This document shows, piece by piece, positions 22,601-29,726 of a stretch of DNA of 32,616 nt; positions within the stretch are counted from its first letter, which is position 1, and each line of letters starts with the position of its first letter. The notes under the pieces were generated by a model. It searched no databases. It saw only the letters and a list, made by a program, of their open reading frames with translations, and was not told the DNA's origin. The position numbers were made by a program, and so were the translations under genes. The stretch comes from an uncultured bacterium. Its GTDB lineage: Bacteria > Bacillota > Clostridia > Lachnospirales > Anaerotignaceae. The stretch is taken from the NCBI GenBank assembly GCA_905214825.1, contig CAJMNV010000005.1, positions 1-32,616 on the forward strand. Reading direction: 5' to 3'.

Positions 22601-22668
22601 CAAAAGAAAAATATTTTCTTTTGGAATATGGTTTTTAGAACCAAATGGGTTTTCTGTTTTAGAAAGCC
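22601..22668 (+). promoter_or_regulatory. Two hairpins in the hpf leader
   Basis: CAAAAGAAAA and TTTTCTTTTG form a perfect 10-bp stem with a three-base loop (22601-22623). GGTTTTCT and AGAAAGCC (22648-22668) pair just upstream of the ribosome site. They may tune stability or translation; no riboswitch class was recognised. Confidence 0.45.
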
Positions 22669-22687
22669 TTGAAAGGAGTTGTTTTGT

Positions 22688-23233
22688 ATGCGTTACAACA
22701 TTATTGGGAAAAATATTGACGTTTGGGACAAGACAAAAGAAATGGTAGAGCGAAAACTGGACCGTATCACAAAACTCTTTCCCGAAGAAACAAATGCAAC
22801 CATTACACTGAGCTTGGAAAAATTGGTTTCCACGGTGGAAGTGACAATTCCCCTGAATAAACGCATTATCCGTGCAGAGGTGCAAGACCCTGATATGACA
22901 GCGGCAATGGATAAAGCAGTTGATATTTTGGAAAGACAAGTTGTTCGCTATAAAAAACGTATGCGTACAAAAGTACGACAAAGCGGCGATAGCTATATGG
23001 CAGAATATCATGCAATACTGGTTTCCGAAGAAGATTTGGACGAAGAACCTTTGTATAAAATTGAAAAAATTAAACATTTTGAAATCAAGCCTATGGACGC
23101 AGAAGAAGCAGTGATGGAAATGGAATTGATTGGACATAATTTCTTTGTATTCCGCAATGATGAAACTGATGAAGTAAATGTAGTTTACAAACGGAGAAAT
23201 GGTTCTTATGGTTTGATTGAACCTGAATATTAA
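22688..23233 (+). CDS. hpf: Long-form ribosome hibernation promoting factor
   Basis: Binds the 30S subunit and, through its C-terminal domain, pairs ribosomes into inactive 100S dimers in starvation. 181 residues, typical of the long form. The N-terminal S30AE/RaiA domain (about 1-100) opens MRYNIIGKNIDVWDKTKEMV and contains KLDRITKLFP. The C-terminal dimer domain (about 120-181) has EIKPMDAEEAVMEMELIGHN, FFVFRNDETDEVNVVYKRRN and GLIEPEY. ATG 22688 follows AAAGGAG at nine bases; a TTG at 22679 would leave no spacing. The upstream 420 bases carry the DnaA-box-like cluster, a sigma-H-type promoter and two hairpins. Confidence 0.96.
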   Translation: MRYNIIGKNIDVWDKTKEMVERKLDRITKLFPEETNATITLSLEKLVSTVEVTIPLNKRIIRAEVQDPDMTAAMDKAVDILERQVVRYKKRMRTKVRQSGDSYMAEYHAILVSEEDLDEEPLYKIEKIKHFEIKPMDAEEAVMEMELIGHNFFVFRNDETDEVNVVYKRRNGSYGLIEPEY

Positions 23234-23242
23234 AAAATAAGT

Positions 23243-23275
23243 AAAGGAGAATGCGAAAAGCATTCTCCTTTTTTT
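23243..23275. terminator. Bidirectional terminator between hpf and the VWA gene
   Basis: AAAGGAGAATGC and GCATTCTCCTTT form a perfect 12-bp stem followed by T on the plus strand. It lies between the convergent genes and overlaps the last codons of the VWA reading frame by two bases. Confidence 0.92.
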
Positions 23276-24470
23276 AACGATTTACCATTAGTTTTTTCAA
23301 AGCATTGTTGATGCCTTCTAACGTCAAATCGTACATGTCAAAATCTTTGTTGATAATATCATATGTTTTTGCCCACCAACCGCCCCAATACGGTCTTTCG
23401 GAAGGATTTAACCAAACCAAATGGGGATATTTTTCACGGAAACGTGTCAACCATTCTATGCCCGAAATTTCATCTCGTACACCATAATGGTAATAACTGC
23501 CATCCAGCAACTCAGAAGGCTCCATTTGTGCATCACCAACAATAATAACTTTGTATTCACTGCTGATATTGTTTAATATCCATTCTGTGGATATTGTGGA
23601 AGATGGACGCAAATAAGGGTCTGTATAAATTTTGGAATAAATACAGTTGTGGAAATAAAATACCTGCAAATCTTTGAAATGGCTGGATTTGTTCACTGCT
23701 TGGAACAGTGCAGAACACAAACGGCTGTAATAGTCCATAGAACCGCCACTGTCCATCAAAAGCATGACTTTGACTGTGTTTTTTCTGGGACGGTCATATA
23801 CAATTTTTAATGTACCTGCATTGTCACAAGTTTTTTGTATGGTACCATCAATGTCAAATTCTGTTTTAGCTTCGTCCATTTGTGCAGAAAATTGACGCAA
23901 ACGACGAAATGCCATTTGGAATTGTCTGGTATCTAGTGTGTTGTCTTGTCTAAAATCACGGAATTTGCGTTCGCTTGCTACTTGGAATGCACGTCGTTTA
24001 CCGCCTTCTCCGCCAACACGAATACCACGAGGGCTGAAACCACTGTTGCCAAATACAGAAACACCACCTGTACCAACCCAATAACTGCCGCCATTATGTT
24101 CTTCTTTTTGTTCTTCCAAACGTTCCAAAAACATACGTTGGATTTCTTGTTGGGAAAGACGTTCGTTTTGCATGGCACGTTCCATGTCAAATTCATCACC
24201 TGGTGTGTCTTTGGGGTTTTCCAACCAATCTAAAAGTTCTTGCGGTAATTCATCAGTAAATTCCATGTCTTTGAAAAATTCCAAAAATGCACCATCGAAT
24301 TTATCGAAATCCGTTTCACTTTTGACCAATATACTGCGACAAAGATAATAAAAACCTGTGAAAGAGGATTGGTGCAATCCTTTTTGCAAGGCTTCCAAAA
24401 GTGTCATCCATTCATTCATAGAAACTTTTAATCCTCTTGCACGCAATAAATAGAAAAATGCCGTAAACAT
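23274..24470 (-). CDS. VWA-domain protein, CoxE-like partner of a MoxR ATPase
   Basis: 398 residues. The first 90 are helical; about 95-180 is a charged, Gly-rich linker (GGSYWVGTGGVSVFG). The von Willebrand A domain has its metal motif at D240-S-G-G-S244 (VMLLMDSGGSM), then IVGDAQMEP and a C-terminal YPHLVWLNPSERPYWGGWW. It begins 12 bases after the MoxR ATPase stop and has AGGTGA as ribosome site, so the two form an operon. In known systems MoxR and CoxE-like VWA proteins act together as chaperones that load metals or remodel a target protein. The target is not indicated here. Confidence 0.9.
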   Translation of the reverse strand: MFTAFFYLLRARGLKVSMNEWMTLLEALQKGLHQSSFTGFYYLCRSILVKSETDFDKFDGAFLEFFKDMEFTDELPQELLDWLENPKDTPGDEFDMERAMQNERLSQQEIQRMFLERLEEQKEEHNGGSYWVGTGGVSVFGNSGFSPRGIRVGGEGGKRRAFQVASERKFRDFRQDNTLDTRQFQMAFRRLRQFSAQMDEAKTEFDIDGTIQKTCDNAGTLKIVYDRPRKNTVKVMLLMDSGGSMDYYSRLCSALFQAVNKSSHFKDLQVFYFHNCIYSKIYTDPYLRPSSTISTEWILNNISSEYKVIIVGDAQMEPSELLDGSYYHYGVRDEISGIEWLTRFREKYPHLVWLNPSERPYWGGWWAKTYDIINKDFDMYDLTLEGINNALKKLMVNR

Positions 24471-24482
24471 GGTATCACCTGC

Positions 24483-25292
24483 TTATCTAATATGACGGTT
24501 TAGTGTCTCAATGTCTTCATTTTTTTTGAGTAACACACCAGCAAAAGGAATGGTTTTTCTGATTTTTTCGGGAGAAACACCGCCGATAACCAATGCTTGT
24601 ATCCAGTCAATGACTTCTGATGTGCTGGGTTTTTTCTGTATGTTGTACATTTCTCTAATCCAATAGAATGTATCCAAAACTTGTTGCAACAATGTTTTGT
24701 CCAGATTGTCAAAGTGTACATTTATGATTTCTTCCATTTGTTCTGCATCTGGGAATTCAATATAATGGAAAATACAACGACGCAAAAAGGCATCAGGCAG
24801 TTCTTTTTCTGCGTTAGATGTGATGATAACAATAGGACGTTGTTTTGCTTTTATGGTTTGTTTTGTTTCTGGGATATAAAATTCCATTTTGTCCAATTCC
24901 CAAAGTAAGTCATTTGGGAATTCCAAATCGGCTTTGTCGATTTCGTCAATCAATAGTATGACTTGTTCGTCAGCGGAAAATGCTTCACCCAATTTTCCCA
25001 TTTTGACATATTTTGCAATATCGTCAACACCTTCATTGCCAAATTGGCTGTCATACAAACGTTGTACAACGTCATATACATATAAGCCATCTTGTGCTTT
25101 TGTGGTGGATTTGATATTCCAGATGACCAATTTTTTGCCAAGTGCCTGAGATACTGCTTCCGCAAGCATGGTTTTGCCTGTACCGGGTTCGCCTTTGATG
25201 AGCAAAGGTTTTTGCAACGCCATTGCAATGTTCATAGAACGCATCAAATCTTCGCTTGCAACATAATTGCTACTGCCTTGAAATGTATTCAT
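24483..25292 (-). CDS. MoxR-family AAA+ ATPase
   Basis: 269 residues. GEPGTGKT (34-41) is the Walker A motif, LIDEIDKADLEFPNDLLWELD (about 113-133) contains Walker B, TSNAEKELPDAFLRRCIFHYIEFP (about 155-178) has sensor 1 and the arginine-finger region, and a helical lid ends the chain. The helix-2 insert typical of MoxR gives it this length. AAGGCGG precedes the ATG. It has a consensus promoter (25340-25368) and is co-transcribed with the VWA gene. Confidence 0.93.
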   Translation of the reverse strand: MNTFQGSSNYVASEDLMRSMNIAMALQKPLLIKGEPGTGKTMLAEAVSQALGKKLVIWNIKSTTKAQDGLYVYDVVQRLYDSQFGNEGVDDIAKYVKMGKLGEAFSADEQVILLIDEIDKADLEFPNDLLWELDKMEFYIPETKQTIKAKQRPIVIITSNAEKELPDAFLRRCIFHYIEFPDAEQMEEIINVHFDNLDKTLLQQVLDTFYWIREMYNIQKKPSTSEVIDWIQALVIGGVSPEKIRKTIPFAGVLLKKNEDIETLNRHIR

Positions 25293-25339
25293 AAATAATA
25301 CCGCCTTTCTTGTGTCAATTTTTTTTAATATCGAGTATT

Positions 25340-25368
25340 ATTGTAAAATAGGGAAAAAAGCCTGTCAA
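25340..25368 (-). promoter_or_regulatory. Promoter of the MoxR-VWA operon
   Basis: On the minus strand TTGACA and TACAAT are separated by 17 bases. It starts directly after the abrB terminator T run. Confidence 0.8.
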
Positions 25369-25406
25369 TAAAAAAAGACACAGACTTTATAAAAAAGTGA
25401 GTGTCT
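25369..25406 (-). terminator. Terminator after abrB
   Basis: On the minus strand AAAGACAC pairs with GTGTCTTT, with an inner ACTTT/AAAGT part, followed by a T run. Confidence 0.85.
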
Positions 25407-25413
25407 TTTTGTT

Positions 25414-25674
25414 TTATCGAATATCTAATTTGGCAAGTTTCGCCATTTCCAAAATGGAGGCTTTTGATACTTTTTTGCCTTTGTAGTCAATTAAATCTTC
25501 CATGCTACCAGAAAAAATATCAGCAGGTTCATATTTCTTTAGAATGATTGTATTTTCTTCTACAAAGATTTCCAAAGAATCTTTGATAGCAATTCCCATG
25601 TTTCTTCTGAGTTCAATAGGCAGAACCACTCTTCCCAATTCGTCAACTTTTCTTACAATACCTGTGGATTTCAT
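25414..25674 (-). CDS. AbrB-family transition-state regulator
   Basis: 86 residues. The SpoVT/AbrB swapped-hairpin DNA-binding fold is in the first 50: MKSTGIVRKVDELGRVVLP then IELRRNMGIAIKDSLEIFVE. This part is very close to Bacillus AbrB, which represses stationary-phase genes; the shorter C-terminus (from about 52) is of the Clostridia type. Cells of this group often have several AbrB paralogues, so the exact regulon is not clear. ATG 25674 follows AAAGGAGG; an upstream in-frame ATG at 25713 lacks a site. It is monocistronic with its own promoter and divergent from spmA. Confidence 0.94.
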   Translation of the reverse strand: MKSTGIVRKVDELGRVVLPIELRRNMGIAIKDSLEIFVEENTIILKKYEPADIFSGSMEDLIDYKGKKVSKASILEMAKLAKLDIR

Positions 25675-25724
25675 TTTATTTCCTCCTTTCATACTACATT
25701 GGTTGGTTTTCATTTCTTAACGAA

Positions 25725-25753
25725 ATTTTAACACGTGTATTTCTAAAATGCAA
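25725..25753 (-). promoter_or_regulatory. Promoter of the abrB-family gene
   Basis: On the minus strand TTGCAT and TAAAAT are separated by 17 bases, about 40 bases before the ribosome site. Confidence 0.7.
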
Positions 25754-25873
25754 CAAAAAAATACAAAAAAACAAAAATATGGAAATAATGTGAAAAACGA
25801 AGTTATATTGTATATGAAAATAATGCTATTCTACTAAAAAAAATCATATATTACGCAACAGGAGGGATACAAT

Positions 25874-26458
25874 ATGCTGAATATGATATGGGGATTTTTT
25901 TTAATTGGTGGTATTTTGGTTGGTGCATTTTTGGGACGTATGGATTTAGTTACCAATGCAGTGCTTGATGGAGGAAAGGGAGCAATCCAGTTAGGCATTA
26001 CAATGGCAGGTGTCATTGCAACGTGGTCGGGGATATTAAAAATTGCAGAGCGTGGTGGTATGATTGATATATTGTCAGATAAGATGGATCCGTTTTTATC
26101 TTTTTTGTTTCCATCTGTGCCAAAAAATCATAAAGCAAGAAAATACATAGCTACAAATTTTGTGGCAAATTTTTTGGGGTTGGGCTGGGCGGCAACACCT
26201 GCTGGGCTTTTGGCAATGAAAGAATTGGCAAAATTGAATAAACGTGAAAAGGGAACTGCATCAAATGCCATGTGTATGTTTTTGGTAGTCAATATGTCAT
26301 CATTACAACTGGTCACTGTGAATATCATTGCATACCGCACAGAATATGGATCGGCAGCACCTGCGGAAATTGTGGGTATTGGGATTGTTGCAACACTTGT
26401 GACAACTGTGATTGGCATGGTACTTGCAAAATGTTTAGAGGGGAGAGAAAAAATGTGA
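25874..26458 (+). CDS. spmA: Spore maturation protein A
   Basis: 194 residues with several hydrophobic helices and conserved Gly/Asn-rich loops (NFLGLGWAATPAGLLAMKEL at about 98-117). With SpmB it is needed for spore core dehydration in Bacillus and Clostridium; its fold is related to nucleoside-recognition (gate) membrane proteins. AGGAGG lies eight bases before the ATG. The stop overlaps the start of spmB in ATGTGA, showing translational coupling. I could not identify a convincing sporulation-type promoter in the interval shared with abrB. Confidence 0.95.
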   Translation: MLNMIWGFFLIGGILVGAFLGRMDLVTNAVLDGGKGAIQLGITMAGVIATWSGILKIAERGGMIDILSDKMDPFLSFLFPSVPKNHKARKYIATNFVANFLGLGWAATPAGLLAMKELAKLNKREKGTASNAMCMFLVVNMSSLQLVTVNIIAYRTEYGSAAPAEIVGIGIVATLVTTVIGMVLAKCLEGREKM

Positions 26459-26988
26459 AGATACTGCTTTTGGTTTCAGATTTTATCATTCCCGTGATAG
26501 TGCTTTTGATTGTGGTGTTTGGGTGTTTGAAACGTGTCAATTTATATGAAGCGTTTTCAGATGGGGCAAAAGAAGGTTTGAAAACGGTTGTGGAAATATT
26601 GCCGACGTTGATTGGGTTGTTGGTGGCAGTGGAAGTGGTAAGAGCAGGTGGTTTATTGGAATGTCTGACAAATTTGTTGAAACCTTTGGAGGTGGCTTTG
26701 GGATTTCCTGCAGAATTGGCACCATTGACATTGGTGCGTTTGGTTTCTTCGTCGGCAGCATTGGGGCTTTTGACAGATATTTTTATGCAGTTTGGACCAG
26801 ACTCTTTTTTGGGGCGTGTGGCTTCGGTGATGATGAGTTGTACAGAAACTGTGTTTTATACCATGAGTTTATATTTTATGTCTATCAAAATAACAAAAAC
26901 AAGACACACGCTTTTTTGTGCATTGATGGCAAATATTGCAGGCGTTTTTATGGCCGTAATACTTGTGGAACGGATATTCGGTAGATAA
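26455..26988 (+). CDS. spmB: Spore maturation protein B
   Basis: 177 residues from GTG 26455, overlapping the spmA stop by four bases, with GGGGAG upstream. Four or five membrane helices; SDGAKEGLKTVVEILPTLIGLLVAVEV (read as about 33-59) and RLVSSSAALGLLTDIF (about 97-112) are typical of the SpmB half of the gate-protein pair. A longer reading from 26272 runs inside spmA in another frame and is not real. It acts with SpmA in the spore membrane. Confidence 0.95.
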   Translation: MKILLLVSDFIIPVIVLLIVVFGCLKRVNLYEAFSDGAKEGLKTVVEILPTLIGLLVAVEVVRAGGLLECLTNLLKPLEVALGFPAELAPLTLVRLVSSSAALGLLTDIFMQFGPDSFLGRVASVMMSCTETVFYTMSLYFMSIKITKTRHTLFCALMANIAGVFMAVILVERIFGR

Positions 26989-26991
26989 TAT

Positions 26992-27030
26992 TTGAAAAAA
27001 CTGTTTCTCTCATATATAATAAAAACAGTT
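26992..27030 (+). promoter_or_regulatory. Promoter with an inverted repeat flanking the -10 (candidate operator)
   Basis: TTGAAA and TATAAT are separated by 17 bases. AACTGTTT (26999-27006) and AAACAGTT (27023-27030) are perfect inverted arms on both sides of the -10, suited to a dimeric repressor. It starts four bases after the spmB stop. Confidence 0.6.
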
Positions 27031-27069
27031 GTGTGCAAACAAGCATTACAAAAGAGGGAAGGGACAAAC

Positions 27070-28407
27070 ATGAAAAAAACAAAATTTTGTTGGCTTTTGT
27101 TGACAGTATTGGGTTTGTGTGGTTGTGCAGCAAAAGAAACAACATTCACACTCACATCAGAACAACAAGAACAATATATAGCGTTGATGGCGTCTGTGGC
27201 AGACAAATATTACTGGGATTTTGATAAAGATAGTTTGCAGTTTATGAGTGGTACAATACCCAAAAAGTCAAAAGAAACAGAAGATTTATTTGCGGCATCT
27301 TTGATGAGCGAATATGATTTATCTGCACATCAAAATGAAAATGTTGTGATTGGTACAGCGAATTTGGTACATTATAATGGTGATGATGCAGGACAGTTAT
27401 TGTGTTATTTTAGTGGTAACCATGTGATAGGTGCTTGTTATCAAGGTGGTTATGATAATGGATATTATGGTTTGACAGAAAGAAATTCTTTTTTGACAGA
27501 TGTGGATTTTGCAAAGTATGAAAACTGGAATGGTATGGAAAAAGCATTCTCGTCTACGTCCGCAGCTTTTCCGAAAGAAGGTTTTTTGACGGTTGGTAAA
27601 GATAGTAAAGGGAATGTATTGATGGCATCTATACAAAATGGGAGTGTACGTATATATCGTTACCAGAAAAATGTGTTGCGATTATGGAAAACATTAACAT
27701 TTGGGAATGGATTGGAGGCAACTTCTGCCACATTTTTTGATGGGCAATCTGGCAGCGAACTGGCAGTGTTGCTTTCCAGTGTAGAAGAACATGGAAGCGG
27801 TGAAGGAGAGTATACATTCACAAAATCAAAAAAAATTGTATTTTATGATGTGAATATGAAAAAAACAAATGTAGAAATTCCTTTGGAAACAGGAAATGCA
27901 GGGGCTTTGGCAGCAGATGGTGACACATTATTTCTTTCGGTGGATAAAACCATACAATATTATCAAAACACAGAAGAAGGCTGGCAGAACACAGGATATA
28001 CTCGTTTGAAGCATGGCGTACAGTATATCCATATTACAGATTTAGATAATAATGGTACAAAAGAATATTTGATGAGCGATGGTTTGGATTTGTATTTATA
28101 TCAAAAAAATGATACCAATTTTCGGAAATTATGGTCTACCCATTTGGGTGTAGAAAGTTTGTATGGTGTGATTACAAGCGGAGATTTGAACCAAGATGGT
28201 ATCAAAGAAATTTATATTTGTGATATGACAGGCACAACCATTCGTTATATATTGACAAAAAAAGGCTTGCGTTCCTCGAATGAAGATATTGTATATGCAC
28301 AATGTATTTATCCTGTTGATTTGAATGTCGATGGTTTAGATGATTATTGGCTGGTTACAGATATTGAAGCAAGAAACGGTTCTTTGTGTATCGCAAAGGG
28401 GGAATGA
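27070..28407 (+). CDS. Exported lipoprotein with FG-GAP-like repeats
   Basis: 445 residues from ATG 27070 (AAGGGA upstream). The signal peptide ends in a lipobox: MKKTKFCWLLLTVLGLCGC, with the lipid cysteine at about 19. The body is beta-rich. Near the C-terminus three segments repeat an Asp-rich turn: DLDNNGTKEYLMSDG, GDLNQDGIKEIYICD and DLNVDGLDDYWLVTD, as in VCBS/FG-GAP propeller proteins that bind calcium. An upstream reading to 26992 has no ribosome site. It follows spmAB but has its own promoter. The ligand and role are unknown. Confidence 0.8.
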   Translation: MKKTKFCWLLLTVLGLCGCAAKETTFTLTSEQQEQYIALMASVADKYYWDFDKDSLQFMSGTIPKKSKETEDLFAASLMSEYDLSAHQNENVVIGTANLVHYNGDDAGQLLCYFSGNHVIGACYQGGYDNGYYGLTERNSFLTDVDFAKYENWNGMEKAFSSTSAAFPKEGFLTVGKDSKGNVLMASIQNGSVRIYRYQKNVLRLWKTLTFGNGLEATSATFFDGQSGSELAVLLSSVEEHGSGEGEYTFTKSKKIVFYDVNMKKTNVEIPLETGNAGALAADGDTLFLSVDKTIQYYQNTEEGWQNTGYTRLKHGVQYIHITDLDNNGTKEYLMSDGLDLYLYQKNDTNFRKLWSTHLGVESLYGVITSGDLNQDGIKEIYICDMTGTTIRYILTKKGLRSSNEDIVYAQCIYPVDLNVDGLDDYWLVTDIEARNGSLCIAKGE

Positions 28408-28411
28408 TTGC

Positions 28412-28876
28412 ATGACACAAGAACAAGATTTGTATTATATGCAACAAGCATTGGCGGAAGCAGAAAAAGCGTTACAGGCAGGTGAAGTGCCGATTGGTGC
28501 TGTGATGGTGCGAGAAAACGAAATCATAGCACGTGGGCATAATATGCGAAATACTGCAAAAAACCCTTTGCGGCATGCAGAAATGGATGTTATTCATATT
28601 GCGGCAAAAATTGTGGAAGATTGGCGTTTGGAGGATTGTACATTGTATGTGACAATAGAGCCTTGTCCCATGTGTGCAGGTGCTATTGTGCAAGCAAGAA
28701 TACCACGGGTGGTATTTGGTGCAAGAAATAGCAAAGCAGGTTGTGCAGGCTCGATATTGGATATTTTGCAGGAGCCAAGATTTAACCATCAAGTAGAAGT
28801 AACAGAGGGGTTGTTACAAGAACAATGCAGTGAAATCATGAAACGGTTTTTCAAACGGTTTCGCAAAGTAAAGTAG
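28412..28876 (+). CDS. tadA: tRNA-specific adenosine deaminase
   Basis: Converts adenosine 34 of tRNA-Arg(ACG) to inosine. 154 residues. The zinc site is H55-A-E57 (LRHAEMDV) with C85-P-M-C88 (EPCPMCAG); VPIGAVMV precedes and GARNSKAGCAGS (about 104-115) is the tRNA-loop segment. ATG 28412 follows AAGGGGGA. It begins five bases after the lipoprotein stop, so it is likely expressed from the same transcript. A longer start inside the upstream gene has no support. Confidence 0.95.
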   Translation: MTQEQDLYYMQQALAEAEKALQAGEVPIGAVMVRENEIIARGHNMRNTAKNPLRHAEMDVIHIAAKIVEDWRLEDCTLYVTIEPCPMCAGAIVQARIPRVVFGARNSKAGCAGSILDILQEPRFNHQVEVTEGLLQEQCSEIMKRFFKRFRKVK

Positions 28877-28887
28877 GTGTAAATGAG

Positions 28888-29175
28888 ATGAGAAATGCTT
28901 ATCAAAAAGATTTTTTTGAAAAATTAGCTTACATACAGGAAGAAACAGTGCAAATAGCCCTATGTAAATATAAATCTGATGATAATGTGGAAGATTTGCT
29001 TTATGAAGTCACATATGATGTATTGGCAGAACTGATGACATGGATAGATGGATATGGAAATTTTTGTACGGATAAAATGGATATTGTGAATATGCGTACA
29101 GGGCAAGCTCTCAAGCAAGAGCCATTTATAGAATTACATGATGTGATTGCAGATTATTTGAAATGGAAAAAATGA
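28888..29175 (+). CDS. Small hypothetical protein after tadA
   Basis: 95 residues, acidic and largely helical (FFEKLAYIQEETVQIALCKY; LLYEVTYDVLAELMTWIDGY). No signal, membrane helix or known motif. AGGTG lies eight bases before the ATG and the gene starts 12 bases after tadA, which argues for real translation. No family recognised. Confidence 0.65.
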   Translation: MRNAYQKDFFEKLAYIQEETVQIALCKYKSDDNVEDLLYEVTYDVLAELMTWIDGYGNFCTDKMDIVNMRTGQALKQEPFIELHDVIADYLKWKK

Positions 29176-29328
29176 GATTATGGTTTGCCCATTATCTGCA
29201 AAATGCATGCATTTATATATAATGGTAACACAATGCAGAAAAACATATTTTGTATCATACTGGTAATGGAATACATTGCCATATTGTTTTAAAATATATG
29301 AGTGGTATCATATGTCATATTTTTGGTG

Positions 29329-29357
29329 TTGACAGCAAAGATATTGTTATGTATACT
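29329..29357 (+). promoter_or_regulatory. Promoter of the SRP RNA
   Basis: TTGACA and TATACT are separated by 17 bases; start near 29364. In 29176-29328 I see only a GGTAATG/CATTGCC hairpin (about 29262-29280), possibly ending the tadA transcript weakly. Confidence 0.85.
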
Positions 29358-29385
29358 ATAATAGCATGAAAATCGGTTGATATTT

Positions 29386-29650
29386 CCGTGCTAGCCGGGG
29401 GGTCAGCGGTACCCTGTACCCACAATCCGCTACAGTGGGGGTGACGTTTGCTTTCGGCATAGCCAAATATGGCCTGCCCTTGGGAAAGGGTGTTGAAGTA
29501 CAGGTCTTGCACAACAGGAGCCTGTGAACCGTGTCAGGGTCGGAAGACAGCAGCACTAAGCAGTCCACTTCTCGTGTGTCGCAAGGGTGCCTGTATGGAG
29601 CTTTGGAACAAGGTAACGCATGGTTGGCTGTGACAACAGCAAATGCACGG
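29386..29650 (+). ncRNA. ffs: Signal recognition particle RNA, large bacterial type
   Basis: The ends CCGTGC (29386) and GCACGG (to 29650) pair to close about 265 bases. Inside, CTAGCCGGGG, CCTGTACCCACAATCCGCTA and CAACAGGAGCCTGTGAACC match the Bacillus scr sequence as I know it, including the Alu domain. The Ffh-binding loop is GTGTCAGGGTCGGAAGACAG followed by CAGCACTAAG. Published versions have AGGTCCGGAAGGAAGCAGCA, so this loop is slightly variant. The mature 5' end may be a few bases earlier. It guides ribosomes to the membrane with Ffh. Confidence 0.95.
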
Positions 29651-29668
29651 ATTTCTATAAAACACAAG

Positions 29669-29699
29669 GACGGGAGAAAGTATTTTTCCCGTCTTTTTT
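29669..29699 (+). terminator. Intrinsic terminator after the SRP RNA
   Basis: GACGGGA and TCCCGTC pair across an A/T-rich loop, followed by TTTTTT. dnaX starts 28 bases later. Confidence 0.9.
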
Positions 29700-29726
29700 G
29701 TATGACGGACAAGGGAGGTTGTTGTC

